A stretch of DNA of 59,278 bases from an uncultured Lachnospiraceae bacterium (GCA_947179245.1 CAMXBD010000002.1:1-59278), one strand, 5' to 3'. Shown: positions 42,230 to 51,780, counted from the first letter of the stretch. Translations and numbers: made by a program. The notes: generated from the sequence alone by a model not told the origin.

Positions 42230-44641
42230 ATGGAAATTCGCATTTCTGTCAGGAGTCTCGTGGAATTTATTCTGCGTTCCGGCGATATTGACAATAGAAG
42301 AACGGCATCTCCTGAAAATGCGATGCAGGAGGGCAGCCGGATACATCGTATGATACAGCGGCGCATGGGACCGGAGTATCAGGCGGAGGTAGGACTTAAG
42401 TATGTCTATGATTCAGGAGAATATGAGATCATTGTGGAGGGACGCGCTGATGGTATCATTACACAAGCGGCCATGGAGACACAAAAGGTCACAGTCACCA
42501 TAGATGAGATCAAGGGAGTTTTCCGGGATATCAAGAAAATGAAGGACTCCGTACCGGTGCATCTGGCGCAGGCGAAATGTTATGCCTATATTTATGCGCA
42601 GCAGAAAGCATTAAAGGAAATCCGTGTGCGGATGACGTATTGTCATATAGAAACAGAGGAAATCCGCTATTTTCATTATGACTTTACTTTTGAGGAACTG
42701 CAGGACTGGTTCATGGATGTTATGGGGCAGTACCGCAAGTGGGCGGACTATTCTTTTGCGTGGCAAGGGATTAGACAGGATTCTATCAAGAAGCTTCAAT
42801 TTCCTTTTGTATACAGAGAGGGACAGAAGGAGCTGGCTACTTACGTTTATCAGACGATCTACCACAAGAGAAAGCTATTTATTGAAGCGCCTACCGGCGT
42901 GGGAAAGACGATTTCCACGGTTTTTCCCGCAGTGAAAGCTATGGGCGAAGGAATGTGTGAGAGGATATTCTACCTGACGGCGAAGACGATTACACGCACG
43001 GTAGCCGATAACACTTTTTCCCTATTGAGGGAGCATGGATTAAAGTTTAAGAGTGTCGTACTGACGGCGAAGGACAAGATTTGTTTTATGGAGGAGACAG
43101 AGTGTAATCCGGAGCATTGCCCTTATGCCAAAGGACATTATGACAGGATTAATGACGCTATGTACGATCTGCTTACTAATGAGGATGTGTATAGCAGAGA
43201 TATGATAGAGGAATATGCGAAAAAGCATAGCGTGTGCCCGTTCGAGATGTGTCTTGATATGAGTCTGTTTTCCGATGCGGTTATCTGTGATTATAATTAT
43301 GTCTTTGATCCGCATGTATATTTGAGAAGGTTTTTCACAGAAGGGATTCAGGGAGAGTATATTTTTCTTATAGATGAGGCGCATAATCTGGTGGAGCGAG
43401 GCAGAGACATGTACAGTGCGGTACTGTGCAAGGAAGATTTTCTGGAATTAAAGCGGACGGTCAAGGCATATGATGAGCGGATTGCGAAAAATCTGGATAA
43501 ATGCAATAAGGAACTGCTTGTACTAAAGCGGGAATGTGAAAACTACAGGATAGAGGAGTATATAGATCCTTTTGTGCGTGCGCTTACAAGGCTTAGTGCG
43601 GCAATTGATGATTATCTGGAGGATCACGAGGACAGCCCGGTGCGCAAGGATGTATTGGAATTTTATTTTGAAGTATCGCATTTTCTGGAAATGTACGAGC
43701 TGGTGGATGAGAATTACGTGACATATTCGGAGATGGAATCGGATGGCAGTTTTATCTTGAAGCTCTTCTGCGTCAACCCGGCGAAAAATCTGCGGGAATG
43801 TATGATGCGGGGCAGGAGTACGATTTTGTTCTCGGCAACGCTTCTGCCAATACAATATTATAAGAAGCTTCTCGGAGCGGATGAGGGTGACTATGAAGTG
43901 TATGCCAAGTCTGTTTTTCGTCCGGAAAAGATGGGGCTCTACATCGGCAGTGATGTGACCAGCAAGTATACGCGCAGGAGCGATGAGGAATATTATCGCA
44001 TTGCTTCTTATATTAATGAGGTGGTACAGAAAAGACACGGCAATTACATGCTGTTCTTTCCATCCCATGCTTTCCTCCGGCAGACATATGATATCTATAT
44101 GCATTATTTCAATGCGGATGAGGCAGTAGAGTGTATTGTGCAAGAAGATTATATGAACGAGCAGGCAAGGGAGGAATTCCTAAGCAGGTTTACAGGAAAT
44201 GAAGACTGTGACCTAAATGCCATGATACAGATGGAGATAGAGATTGAGGAAGAACGAAGTCTGCTGGGATTCTGCGTGATGGGCGGAATTTTCAGCGAAG
44301 GGATAGATTTGAAGAATGACAGCCTGATCGGGGCAGTCATTATCGGCACAGGGCTTCCGCAGGTATGCAATGAGAGAGAACTGTTGAAACAATACTTCGA
44401 TGGATGGGGTGAGAACGGCTTTGATTATGCCTATCGTTATCCCGGCATGAATAAAGTACTGCAGGCGGCAGGAAGAGTCATCCGTACCGTAGATGATTTC
44501 GGTATCGTAGCGTTGCTGGATGAACGCTTCCTGACACCTGCATATCAGAGACTCTTCCCAAGAGAGTGGAATAACTGTGAGGTCGTGACTGTTGACCGTA
44601 TAGGTCATAAGATCGAACGCTTCTGGGATGAGTGGCTGTGA
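42230..44641 (+). CDS. Nuclease-helicase: Cas4/AddB-like N-terminus plus DinG/XPD helicase
   Basis: An 803-residue ATP-dependent DNA helicase. The N-terminal part (1-130) carries a PD-(D/E)xK-like nuclease pattern: VEGRADGI near 68 and IDEIKG near 95, like Cas4-type nucleases. The superfamily 2 XPD/DinG helicase follows: Walker A APTGVGKT near 221, DEAH in IDEAHN near 381, and an Fe-S cluster region with CFMEETECNPEHC near 284 and VCPFEMC near 335. C-terminal motifs: ILFSATLLP, FFPSHAFLRQ, GGIFSEGID and QAAGRVIRT. It probably repairs or unwinds damaged DNA. The ATG at 42230 has GGAAGGGA upstream. Confidence 0.9.
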   Translation: MEIRISVRSLVEFILRSGDIDNRRTASPENAMQEGSRIHRMIQRRMGPEYQAEVGLKYVYDSGEYEIIVEGRADGIITQAAMETQKVTVTIDEIKGVFRDIKKMKDSVPVHLAQAKCYAYIYAQQKALKEIRVRMTYCHIETEEIRYFHYDFTFEELQDWFMDVMGQYRKWADYSFAWQGIRQDSIKKLQFPFVYREGQKELATYVYQTIYHKRKLFIEAPTGVGKTISTVFPAVKAMGEGMCERIFYLTAKTITRTVADNTFSLLREHGLKFKSVVLTAKDKICFMEETECNPEHCPYAKGHYDRINDAMYDLLTNEDVYSRDMIEEYAKKHSVCPFEMCLDMSLFSDAVICDYNYVFDPHVYLRRFFTEGIQGEYIFLIDEAHNLVERGRDMYSAVLCKEDFLELKRTVKAYDERIAKNLDKCNKELLVLKRECENYRIEEYIDPFVRALTRLSAAIDDYLEDHEDSPVRKDVLEFYFEVSHFLEMYELVDENYVTYSEMESDGSFILKLFCVNPAKNLRECMMRGRSTILFSATLLPIQYYKKLLGADEGDYEVYAKSVFRPEKMGLYIGSDVTSKYTRRSDEEYYRIASYINEVVQKRHGNYMLFFPSHAFLRQTYDIYMHYFNADEAVECIVQEDYMNEQAREEFLSRFTGNEDCDLNAMIQMEIEIEEERSLLGFCVMGGIFSEGIDLKNDSLIGAVIIGTGLPQVCNERELLKQYFDGWGENGFDYAYRYPGMNKVLQAAGRVIRTVDDFGIVALLDERFLTPAYQRLFPREWNNCEVVTVDRIGHKIERFWDEWL

Positions 44642-44647
44642 AGCTTC

Positions 44648-45511
44648 TTATGACTGCCGCAGAAGTGCGATTTCCTCCTTATAGGGAGCAACCTTCTTGT
44701 CTGAATTAGTCAATGATGGAATATAAGGCGTCTCCAATATCTTAGGTAAGCTTATGAAGTCGGGGTGATGGACAATATAGCGTAAAGCATCCGTGCCAAT
44801 GGTTCCATCGCCAATATTAGCGTGCCGGTCTTTACTGGCGCCGCGTTCATTCTTACTGTCGTTAATGTGAAATAACGCAATCTGGTCTTTTCCGATTAAT
44901 TGATCAAATTGGTCAATCACTCCGTCGAAGTCGTGAACGATATCATAACCAGCATCATTTAAATGGCATGTGTCCATACAGACGCGCAGTTTGTCACTGT
45001 GGGTGACTTTGTCATAGATAGCGGCAAGTTCCTCGAAGTTTCGTCCAATCTCGGAACCTTTACCCGCCATAGTCTCTAAGGCAATATAGCAGTCCTGCTC
45101 TTTCGACAGCACTTCATTCAATCCTTGAGCAATTCGGTCAATACCTATATCGACACCTGCTCCTACATGTGAGCCGGGGTGCAGGATCAGGATATGGGAG
45201 CCCATAGCAATCGTGCGCTCAATCTCCAGTGCGAGAAATTCTACCGCAATTTCATAAGTGGACGGATTGACCGTGTTAGCCAGATTAATAATATAGGGTG
45301 CGTGGACTACGAAATCATCAATATTATTGGCACGCATATACTCCCATGCGGGAGCAATGTTCAGTTCAGAGATATCCTTACGTTTTGTATTCTGCGGAGC
45401 GCCTGTGTATAACATGAACGTATCGGCATCATAGGAGACGGCTTCTTTCACGGAACCAAGCATCATCTCTTTGCCGCTCATACCTACATGAGAACCTAAT
45501 TTGGGATTCAT
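44648..45511 (-). CDS. nfo: Deoxyribonuclease IV (AP endonuclease)
   Basis: Endonuclease IV family enzyme that cuts DNA at abasic sites, using a TIM barrel with three metal ions. It starts [14 protein letters not shown], then [53 protein letters not shown] and [23 protein letters not shown], all typical metal-ligand regions. At 287 residues it matches the family. It is convergent with the helicase gene, with 6 bp between stops. With the radical SAM pair and helicase it makes a repair neighbourhood. Confidence 0.96.
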   Translation of the reverse strand: MNPKLGSHVGMSGKEMMLGSVKEAVSYDADTFMLYTGAPQNTKRKDISELNIAPAWEYMRANNIDDFVVHAPYIINLANTVNPSTYEIAVEFLALEIERTIAMGSHILILHPGSHVGAGVDIGIDRIAQGLNEVLSKEQDCYIALETMAGKGSEIGRNFEELAAIYDKVTHSDKLRVCMDTCHLNDAGYDIVHDFDGVIDQFDQLIGKDQIALFHINDSKNERGASKDRHANIGDGTIGTDALRYIVHHPDFISLPKILETPYIPSLTNSDKKVAPYKEEIALLRQS

Positions 45512-45643
45512 AATAATCCTCCATTCTTTCTCAGCCTGTGCGCAGGCTGGTTTCGGTTAGTGGGTTTACTCTACAAAATATGGATTGACTTATTGCGTCA
45601 AGCCACAAAATGTACTGACTGAGTCGAAAATATTATACAACAT

Positions 45644-45928
45644 TTATCGACAACTTTCACTAGGGAAAAATGGATAATTTACAAAAAAATGATAGAAAAT
45701 TCCGAGAATGACATTCATTTTTTGACAAAAAAGGAAGTAGAGTCACCATAATATGACATAAATGTCAATGTGGATAACTATGTGGAAATTGGGGATTTCT
45801 TTGGCAATTCTCATGGATTTTTATAAAATAATGGATAAAAAGCTGTGGAAAAGTCGAGAAACGGATTTTAGTTTATAAAAATTAATACTCATATGGTCAA
45901 TGAAAACGTGTTTTGCAAATTATACACA
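45644..45928. other. AT-rich spacer with several DnaA-box-like sites
   Basis: A spacer of about 490 bp without a gene. It holds a perfect DnaA box on the minus strand (TGTGGATAA, 45769), TTATCGACA (45644, one mismatch), TGTGGAAAA (45843, one mismatch) and TTATACACA (45920, fits TTATnCACA). The region is very AT-rich. No dnaA or dnaN gene is next to it. Confidence 0.5.
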
Positions 45929-46002
45929 ACAGTGATAAAATAGAAAACGTGAAAAATAAAAGTTGGCATGAGGAATCATGTGTAAGAGGAGGAATACATA
46001 TT

Positions 46003-47313
46003 ATGTGGGCTTTTGAAAGTGTTTTTTATCAGATCTATCCGTTAGGATTCTGCGGAGCGCCTTTTGAGAATGACGGGCAGTTGGAACATCGTATCCTGAA
46101 AGTGAACGATTGGATTCCGCATATGAAGAAACTGGGAATCAATGCGGTTTACTTTTCTCCCGTGTTTGAGTCAGATACGCATGGCTATAATACGAGAGAC
46201 TACCATAAGATTGACTGCAGGCTTGGAACCAACGAGGACTTTAAGGAAGTGTGTCAGAATCTGCATGACAACGGCATTAAAGTAGTGCTGGACGGTGTCT
46301 TTAACCATGTGGGAAGAGGTTTCTGGGCGTTTCAGGATGTTTTAAGGAATCGTGAAAATTCCCCTTACCTTAGCTGGTTCAATGTTAATCTAGGCGGCAA
46401 CTCCAACTATAATGACGGTCTGTGGTATGAAGGATGGGAAGGAAATTATGATCTGGTGAAGATCAACCTGAGGCATGAAGATGTCATTAACCATATTTTT
46501 GACAGCATCAAAGGATGGGTGGAAGAGTTTGATATCGACGGACTTCGTCTGGATGTGGCGTATTGCTTGGACCATGATTTTGTCAGAAGACTGCGTGGAT
46601 TTACTGACAGCTTGAAGCCGGATTTCTATCTGCTCGGTGAGATGCTGCACGGAGACTACAATCAGATGGTCAATGACCAGATGCTCCATTCAGCAACCAA
46701 CTATGAATGTTATAAAGGACTATTTTCCAGCTTTAACAGCATGAATATGTTTGAGATCAATCATTCCCTGCTGCGCCAGTTCGGTCCCGAAAACTGGACG
46801 TTGTATAAGGGTAAACATATGCTCTCCTTTGTAGATAATCACGATGTGACGAGAATTGCAAGCAACCTGACGAACGAGAAACATCTTCCGCTCATCTACG
46901 TGCTTTGTTTCGGTATGCCGGGAATCCCTTGCGTGTACTATGGCAGCGAGTGGGGTGCAAAAGCCCATAAGAGTGAAGGCGACCCTGCACTGCGGGCATG
47001 TTTCGCTGAGCCGGAGTGGAATGATCTGTGTGAGTGGATTGCGAAGCTTGCCGAGGCAAAAAAGGAATCGAAGGCGCTAAACTATGGTGCGTTCCGTTCC
47101 GTGGTTCTGACGAATAAGCAGTGTATCTTCGAGCGTAAGTGCGACGATGAGAGAGTGCTGGTGGCAATCAATGCGGATAGTGAGAGCTACACGGCTCATT
47201 TTGATGCAGGATGCGGTATGGCAGAGGACTTGATCAGCGGTGAGATGCATGACTTCGGCGGCGGAAGCGAGCTGCCTCCGTATAGTGCGTACTTTTGGAA
47301 GATGGAAAGGTAG
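46003..47313 (+). CDS. Alpha-amylase family enzyme (GH13), intracellular
   Basis: A 436-residue GH13 enzyme without a signal peptide. It starts MWAFESVFYQIYPLGFCG. GH13 regions: I DGVFNH, II GLRLDVAY (nucleophile Asp), III LLGEMLHG (acid Glu), IV FVDNHD. The barrel begins at about 10 and the C-terminal beta domain at about 365. It lacks the N-terminal domain of neopullulanases. Likely a cyclomaltodextrinase- or maltogenic-type enzyme that splits imported maltodextrins; exact bond specificity is not clear. The start has AGGAGG 8 bases upstream. Confidence 0.88.
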   Translation: MWAFESVFYQIYPLGFCGAPFENDGQLEHRILKVNDWIPHMKKLGINAVYFSPVFESDTHGYNTRDYHKIDCRLGTNEDFKEVCQNLHDNGIKVVLDGVFNHVGRGFWAFQDVLRNRENSPYLSWFNVNLGGNSNYNDGLWYEGWEGNYDLVKINLRHEDVINHIFDSIKGWVEEFDIDGLRLDVAYCLDHDFVRRLRGFTDSLKPDFYLLGEMLHGDYNQMVNDQMLHSATNYECYKGLFSSFNSMNMFEINHSLLRQFGPENWTLYKGKHMLSFVDNHDVTRIASNLTNEKHLPLIYVLCFGMPGIPCVYYGSEWGAKAHKSEGDPALRACFAEPEWNDLCEWIAKLAEAKKESKALNYGAFRSVVLTNKQCIFERKCDDERVLVAINADSESYTAHFDAGCGMAEDLISGEMHDFGGGSELPPYSAYFWKMER

Positions 47314-47358
47314 CAGTGTATAAATCAAAAGGGAAAAAGGAAAATTAACAAAAAACTA

Positions 47359-47387
47359 TTGACAAAATTGTAGAATTTGACTATGAT
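47359..47387 (+). promoter_or_regulatory. Promoter of the liv operon
   Basis: Perfect TTGACA, a 17-base spacer and TATGAT. The predicted start is about 47394, followed within 13 bases by a terminator. Confidence 0.85.
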
Positions 47388-47406
47388 TTTTCTAAGTTTC
47401 AAAGGT

Positions 47407-47441
47407 GGGACTTCTTATTATTATATAGGAGTCCCTTTTTT
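47407..47441 (+). terminator. Promoter-proximal terminator in the livK leader
   Basis: GGGACTTCT pairs with AGGAGTCCC (one G-T pair) around an 11-base AT loop, then six T. It lies between the promoter and the livK start, so it should act as an attenuator. Confidence 0.82.
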
Positions 47442-47474
47442 GAAGCTTTCTAGTCATTAAAGGAGGAGAGAATT

Positions 47475-48767
47475 ATGAAGAAAAAAATGTTAAGCCTTGT
47501 GCTTGCAGGTGCTATGACAGCCGCTTTACTGACAGGCTGTGGTTCTACAGGCGCAGATTCCACCAGCACAGCTGACGGAACGACCAACGAAGCAGCCGCT
47601 GAGGATGCGGGTGCAGACAATGCAGATGCAGCTACGGATAACGCAGATGCTTCTGACGCTGCTACAGACGCCGCAGAGGATACAGGTGCAGCAGCCGGTG
47701 CAAACGGCACTTTCAAGATCGGTGGTATCGGACCTCTGACAGGTGGTGCGGCAGTATACGGTATCGCTGCCATGAACGGTTCACAGATTGCAGTTGATGA
47801 GATCAATGCGGCAGGCGGTATCAATGGTATGACTGTTGAGTTGAACTTTCAGGATGATGAGTTAGACTCCGAGAAATCTGTCAATGCATACAATACATTG
47901 AAGGATTGGGGCGTACAGGTAATTGACGGCTGTGTAACCAGTGCATGTTCCATCGCAGTAGCAGCTAAGACGGCAGAGGACAATATCTTCCAGCTGACAC
48001 CTTCAGGTTCCGCGGTAGAGTGTGTTACTAATCCTAACTCTTTCCGCGTATGCTTCTCTGATCCTAATCAGGGTGCGGCATCTGCACAGTATATCGGCGA
48101 GCACAACCTTGCAACAAAGATAGCAGTGATCTACGACAGCTCTGACGTATATTCTTCCGGTATCTATGAGAAGTTTGTGTCAGAAGCGGCAAACCAGTCT
48201 TTTGAGATTGTGACAGCAGGTGCATTCACGGCTGACAACAAGACAGACTTTTCCGTACAGTTACAGCAGGCAAAAGATGCAGGTGCAGATCTTGTATTCC
48301 TTCCCATCTACTACAATGAGGCAGCCTTGATCTTAAAGCAGGCTTCCGATATGGGATTTGATGTGCAGTTCTTCGGCTGTGATGGCTTGGATGGTATCTT
48401 GGGCGTTGATAATTTTGATGCTTCTTTAGCTGAGGGTGTTATGTTATTAACTCCTTTCGCGGCAGACGCAACAGATGATCTGACAGTGAAGTTTGTTACA
48501 ACATACAATGAGAAATTCGGTGAGACTCCGAACCAGTTTGCGGCAGACGGTTACGATGCAATTTATACGATCAAGGCAGCAGCTGAGAAGGCAGGTATCA
48601 CAGCAGATATGTCCAATGAGGAAATCTGTACGGCATTATCAGCAGCCATGACAGAGATTCAGGTAGACGGACTTACAGGTCTGGGCATCACTTGGGATGC
48701 TTCCGGAGAACCTACCAAAGAACCTAAAGCAGTAGTAATCAAGGATGGCGTTTATACAGCCATGTAA
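47475..48767 (+). CDS. livK: Branched-chain amino acid ABC binding lipoprotein
   Basis: Solute-binding protein of 430 residues. The signal peptide ends LLTGC (lipobox, Cys near 22). An Ala/Asp/Thr-rich low-complexity linker (25-75) follows, then a Leu/Ile/Val-binding domain: IGGIGPLTGGAAVYGIAAMNGSQ, then LNFQDDELDSEKSVNAYN, and LTPSGSAVEC. The gene heads a complete five-gene liv transporter. AAGGAGGAG precedes the ATG. Ligand preference among branched-chain or other amino acids is not fixed by sequence. Confidence 0.93.
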   Translation: MKKKMLSLVLAGAMTAALLTGCGSTGADSTSTADGTTNEAAAEDAGADNADAATDNADASDAATDAAEDTGAAAGANGTFKIGGIGPLTGGAAVYGIAAMNGSQIAVDEINAAGGINGMTVELNFQDDELDSEKSVNAYNTLKDWGVQVIDGCVTSACSIAVAAKTAEDNIFQLTPSGSAVECVTNPNSFRVCFSDPNQGAASAQYIGEHNLATKIAVIYDSSDVYSSGIYEKFVSEAANQSFEIVTAGAFTADNKTDFSVQLQQAKDAGADLVFLPIYYNEAALILKQASDMGFDVQFFGCDGLDGILGVDNFDASLAEGVMLLTPFAADATDDLTVKFVTTYNEKFGETPNQFAADGYDAIYTIKAAAEKAGITADMSNEEICTALSAAMTEIQVDGLTGLGITWDASGEPTKEPKAVVIKDGVYTAM

Positions 48768-48769
48768 TA

Positions 48770-48853
48770 AAACATGGAGTTCTGCTAAGGCACCGGAATA
48801 CGGTGCCTAAGTAGAACTAGACCATGTTTGGAAGAATCTCAGGCGATTCTTCC
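48770..48853 (+). ncRNA. Repeated structured RNA, copy A (livK-livH gap)
   Basis: The first helix has outer AAACATGG/CCATGTTT and an inner 18-position helix (AGTTCTGCTAAGGCACCG with its complement; one G-T pair, one A-A mismatch). The second hairpin is GGAAGAATC-TCAGGC-GATTCTTCC. No T run follows, so it is not an ordinary terminator. Copy B at 51657 has the same layout with different but still pairing bases. Confidence 0.7.
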
Positions 48854-48928
48854 CGTAGTTGTGTTTTACAGCGGTAAATATGTATCTTATATTATCTTAC
48901 ATAGCAATAAAGAAACAGAGGTGTAACT

Positions 48929-49810
48929 ATGAGTTTTGTAGCCCATTTGATAAACGGAATAAGCTTAGGAAGTGTATATGCGCTGATCGCGCTTGGTTAT
49001 ACCATGGTATACGGAATTGCCAAGATGCTGAATTTCGCCCACGGCGATGTCATTATGATTGGCGGATATGTGGTGTTTGTGACAGTCAGCGGCATGGGAC
49101 TGAATCCCCTTGCGGCGATTATCATATCCATGGCAGCATGTACCATACTAGGCGTGGTTATCGAAAGGGTTGCATACAGACCTCTACGGGGCGCATCCCC
49201 GCTTGCCGTACTGATTACGGCGATCGGCGTCAGCTATTTGTTACAGAATGTGGCGCTTCTCGTGTTCGGTTCGGATACGAAGGCATTTACCAACGTGGTG
49301 CCATTTCCGAATCTGGAACTGTTTGACGGTCAGCTAGTCATCAAGAGCGTGACGATTGTGACTGTCATTGTAAATGTCATTATTATGGTGGGTCTTACCC
49401 TTTTCGTGAAAAAGACCAAGATCGGGCGTGCCATGACGGCTGTGTCTGAAGACAAAGGCGCCGCACAGCTTATGGGTATTAATGTAAATGGTACTATAGC
49501 AATCACTTTTGCCATCGGTTCCTCGCTGGCAGCTATCGCGGGCGTTCTTTTGTGTTCCGCGTATCCGGCGCTCACGCCTTACACTGGTTCTATGCCGGGT
49601 ATTAAGGCTTTTGTGGCGGCGGTATTTGGTGGGATCGGTTCGATTCCCGGCGCTTTTATCGGCGGTATTTTACTGGGCGTGATCGAGAATCTGAGCAAGG
49701 CTTATATTTCGTCTCAGCTTTCCGATGCGATCGTATTCAGTATCCTGATTATCGTGCTTCTGGTGAAACCTACGGGACTTCTCGGTAAGAAAGTTCAAGA
49801 GAAGGTTTAG
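48929..49810 (+). CDS. livH: Branched-chain amino acid ABC permease LivH
   Basis: Membrane permease of 293 residues with about eight helices. The LivH signature GSVYALIALGYTMVYGIAKMLNFAHGD is near 12 and AVSEDKGAAQLMGINV near 170; GIGSIPGAFIGGILLGVIENL is near 240. It is the first of two permeases and follows the binding-protein gene after a structured gap. AGAGGTG precedes the ATG. Confidence 0.95.
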   Translation: MSFVAHLINGISLGSVYALIALGYTMVYGIAKMLNFAHGDVIMIGGYVVFVTVSGMGLNPLAAIIISMAACTILGVVIERVAYRPLRGASPLAVLITAIGVSYLLQNVALLVFGSDTKAFTNVVPFPNLELFDGQLVIKSVTIVTVIVNVIIMVGLTLFVKKTKIGRAMTAVSEDKGAAQLMGINVNGTIAITFAIGSSLAAIAGVLLCSAYPALTPYTGSMPGIKAFVAAVFGGIGSIPGAFIGGILLGVIENLSKAYISSQLSDAIVFSILIIVLLVKPTGLLGKKVQEKV

Positions 49811-49824
49811 GAGGGGAGTCAAGG

Positions 49825-50895
49825 ATGAAAAAATTGAGAATAAACAAAACAACTAAGAATGATATGATCACCTATGCGATGGTGATCCTTGCATATATCG
49901 TGGTACAGGTTCTCGTATCTACGGGGCATGTATCCAGCTTGATACAGGGACTTCTTGTTCCTTTCTGTACTTATGTGATCGTAGCGATTGCGTTAAACCT
50001 GACGGTAGGTATCTTGGGAGAGCTCAGTCTTGGGCATGCGGGATTTATGTGTGTAGGCGCTTTTTCCAGCGCGGTCTTTTCCCTTGCATGTAAGGATGCT
50101 ATGCCGGGCGGGCTGAGGTTTTTTCTGGCAATACTTATCGGTGCGGCTGCGGCTGCTTTGGTAGGATTTCTGGTGGGTATTCCGGTACTGCGGCTTCGTG
50201 GAGATTATCTGGCGATCGTAACGCTTGCATTCGGTGAGATCATCAAAAACATTATTAATGCGTTGTATCTGGGAGTGGACAGCAATGGTGTTCATTTTTC
50301 CATGAAAGATGCATTGTCTCTTAATATGGAAGAAGATGGGCTGATGCTGATCAAAGGAGCGCAGGGTGTAACGGGAACACCGAACGACTCCAATTTTACA
50401 ATCGGCGTGGTACTCATACTTATTACTTTGATTATTGTACTTAACTTTATTCATTCCAGAACGGGACGTGCGGTTATGTCCATTCGTGACAACAGGATTG
50501 CCGCTGAATCCATAGGAATCAATGTGACGAAATATAAGCTGATCGCGTTTACGCTTTCGGCATCGTTAGCCGGTGTGGCAGGCGTGCTTTACGCACACAA
50601 CCTTTCTACGCTGAATGCTTTGCCGAAGAATTTTGGATATAATATGTCTATTTTGATTCTGGTGTTTGTTGTACTGGGCGGAATCGGTAATATGCGCGGT
50701 TCCATCATTGCTGCGGTGCTGCTGACTCTGCTTCCGGAGGTCTTGAGAGGGCTGAGTGATTATCGTATGCTGATCTACGCTATCGTGCTGATCGCTATGA
50801 TGATATTTAACTGGAGTCCCAACGCGATCTTCTTCAGGAAGCGGCTGAAACAGCGCATCACGGCAGGGAAACAACCTAAGAAGGAGGAGGCGTAA
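49825..50895 (+). CDS. livM: Branched-chain amino acid ABC permease LivM
   Basis: Membrane permease of 356 residues with about ten helices. The LivM signature VGILGELSLGHAGFMCVGAF is near 60, then RLRGDYLAIVTLAFGEIIKN and SIRDNRIAAESIGINVTKYKL. It pairs with LivH. The C-terminus is Lys-rich (KQPKKEEA). It is 14 bp after livH and 3 bp before livG, clearly one operon. Confidence 0.95.
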   Translation: MKKLRINKTTKNDMITYAMVILAYIVVQVLVSTGHVSSLIQGLLVPFCTYVIVAIALNLTVGILGELSLGHAGFMCVGAFSSAVFSLACKDAMPGGLRFFLAILIGAAAAALVGFLVGIPVLRLRGDYLAIVTLAFGEIIKNIINALYLGVDSNGVHFSMKDALSLNMEEDGLMLIKGAQGVTGTPNDSNFTIGVVLILITLIIVLNFIHSRTGRAVMSIRDNRIAAESIGINVTKYKLIAFTLSASLAGVAGVLYAHNLSTLNALPKNFGYNMSILILVFVVLGGIGNMRGSIIAAVLLTLLPEVLRGLSDYRMLIYAIVLIAMMIFNWSPNAIFFRKRLKQRITAGKQPKKEEA

Positions 50896-50898
50896 AAG

Positions 50899-51657
50899 AT
50901 GGCACTGTTAGAAACAAAAAACTTGGGAATCTCCTTCGGCGGACTGCGCGCGGTCAACGCAGTTGATATTTCGGTGGAAAAAGGGCAGTTGTATGGATTG
51001 ATCGGGCCCAACGGAGCGGGTAAAACGACGATTTTTAACCTGCTGACAGGCGTATATCAGCCTGACGAAGGCGCAATTTTATTAGATGGCGTAAATCTGA
51101 CGGGCAAGAAGACGATTGATATCTGTAAGGCAGGTATCGCAAGAACTTTTCAGAATATAAGACTGTTCGGTGATATGACGGTACTGGACAATGTTAAGAC
51201 CGGACTGCATAACCACTATTCTTATTCTACAGTGGAGGGAATCTTACGGCTGCCACGTTATCATAAAGTGGAAAAAGAGATGAACGAGAAGGCGATGGAA
51301 TTGCTGAAGGTGTTCGGGCTGGAAGAGTATGCGGACTACAAGGCGGAGAATCTTCCCTACGGACAGCAGAGAAAGCTGGAGATTGCAAGGGCTATGGCGA
51401 CAGCGCCCAAACTTCTTCTGTTAGACGAGCCGGCGGCGGGAATGAACCCTAATGAGACGAAGGAACTGATGGACACGATTGGCTTCGTGAGAGATCATTT
51501 TGACATGACCATCCTTTTGATAGAGCATGATATGAAACTGGTGTCCGGTATCTGTGAGAAGCTGACGGTATTGAATTTCGGTGAGGTGCTTGCACAGGGT
51601 GACACGCAGGAAGTATTGAACAATCCGGAGGTTATTACGGCGTATCTGGGTGAATAA
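50899..51657 (+). CDS. livG: Branched-chain amino acid ABC ATPase LivG
   Basis: ABC ATPase of 252 residues. Walker A GPNGAGKTT near 34; the Q-loop region is ARTFQNIRLFG; signature LPYGQQRKLEIARA; Walker B LLLLDEPAAGMN; switch His in LIEHDM. The Pro-Ala-Ala-Gly after Walker B and the long insertion between Q-loop and signature are typical of LivG. Its stop codon lies next to the start of the second copy of the repeated RNA. Confidence 0.95.
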   Translation: MALLETKNLGISFGGLRAVNAVDISVEKGQLYGLIGPNGAGKTTIFNLLTGVYQPDEGAILLDGVNLTGKKTIDICKAGIARTFQNIRLFGDMTVLDNVKTGLHNHYSYSTVEGILRLPRYHKVEKEMNEKAMELLKVFGLEEYADYKAENLPYGQQRKLEIARAMATAPKLLLLDEPAAGMNPNETKELMDTIGFVRDHFDMTILLIEHDMKLVSGICEKLTVLNFGEVLAQGDTQEVLNNPEVITAYLGE

Positions 51658-51748
51658 GACAAGAAGTTCCACTTGGGCTGCAAAGAACGCAGCCCAAGTA
51701 GAACTAAATCATGTCTGGAAGAATGCCGCTTGCAGCGAACATTCTTCC
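51657..51748 (+). ncRNA. Repeated structured RNA, copy B (livG-livF gap)
   Basis: The first helix has outer AGACA/TGTCT and an inner 17-position helix (AGTTCCACTTGGGCTGC with its complement, one C-A mismatch). The second hairpin is GGAAGAATG/CATTCTTCC with an inner CGCT/AGCG. It shares AAGTAGAACTA and GGAAGAAT with copy A, while the variable stem parts differ and still pair. Confidence 0.7.
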
Positions 51749-51780
51749 GGGCTAAGAAGCCAGAAAGGAAAATGTATATT

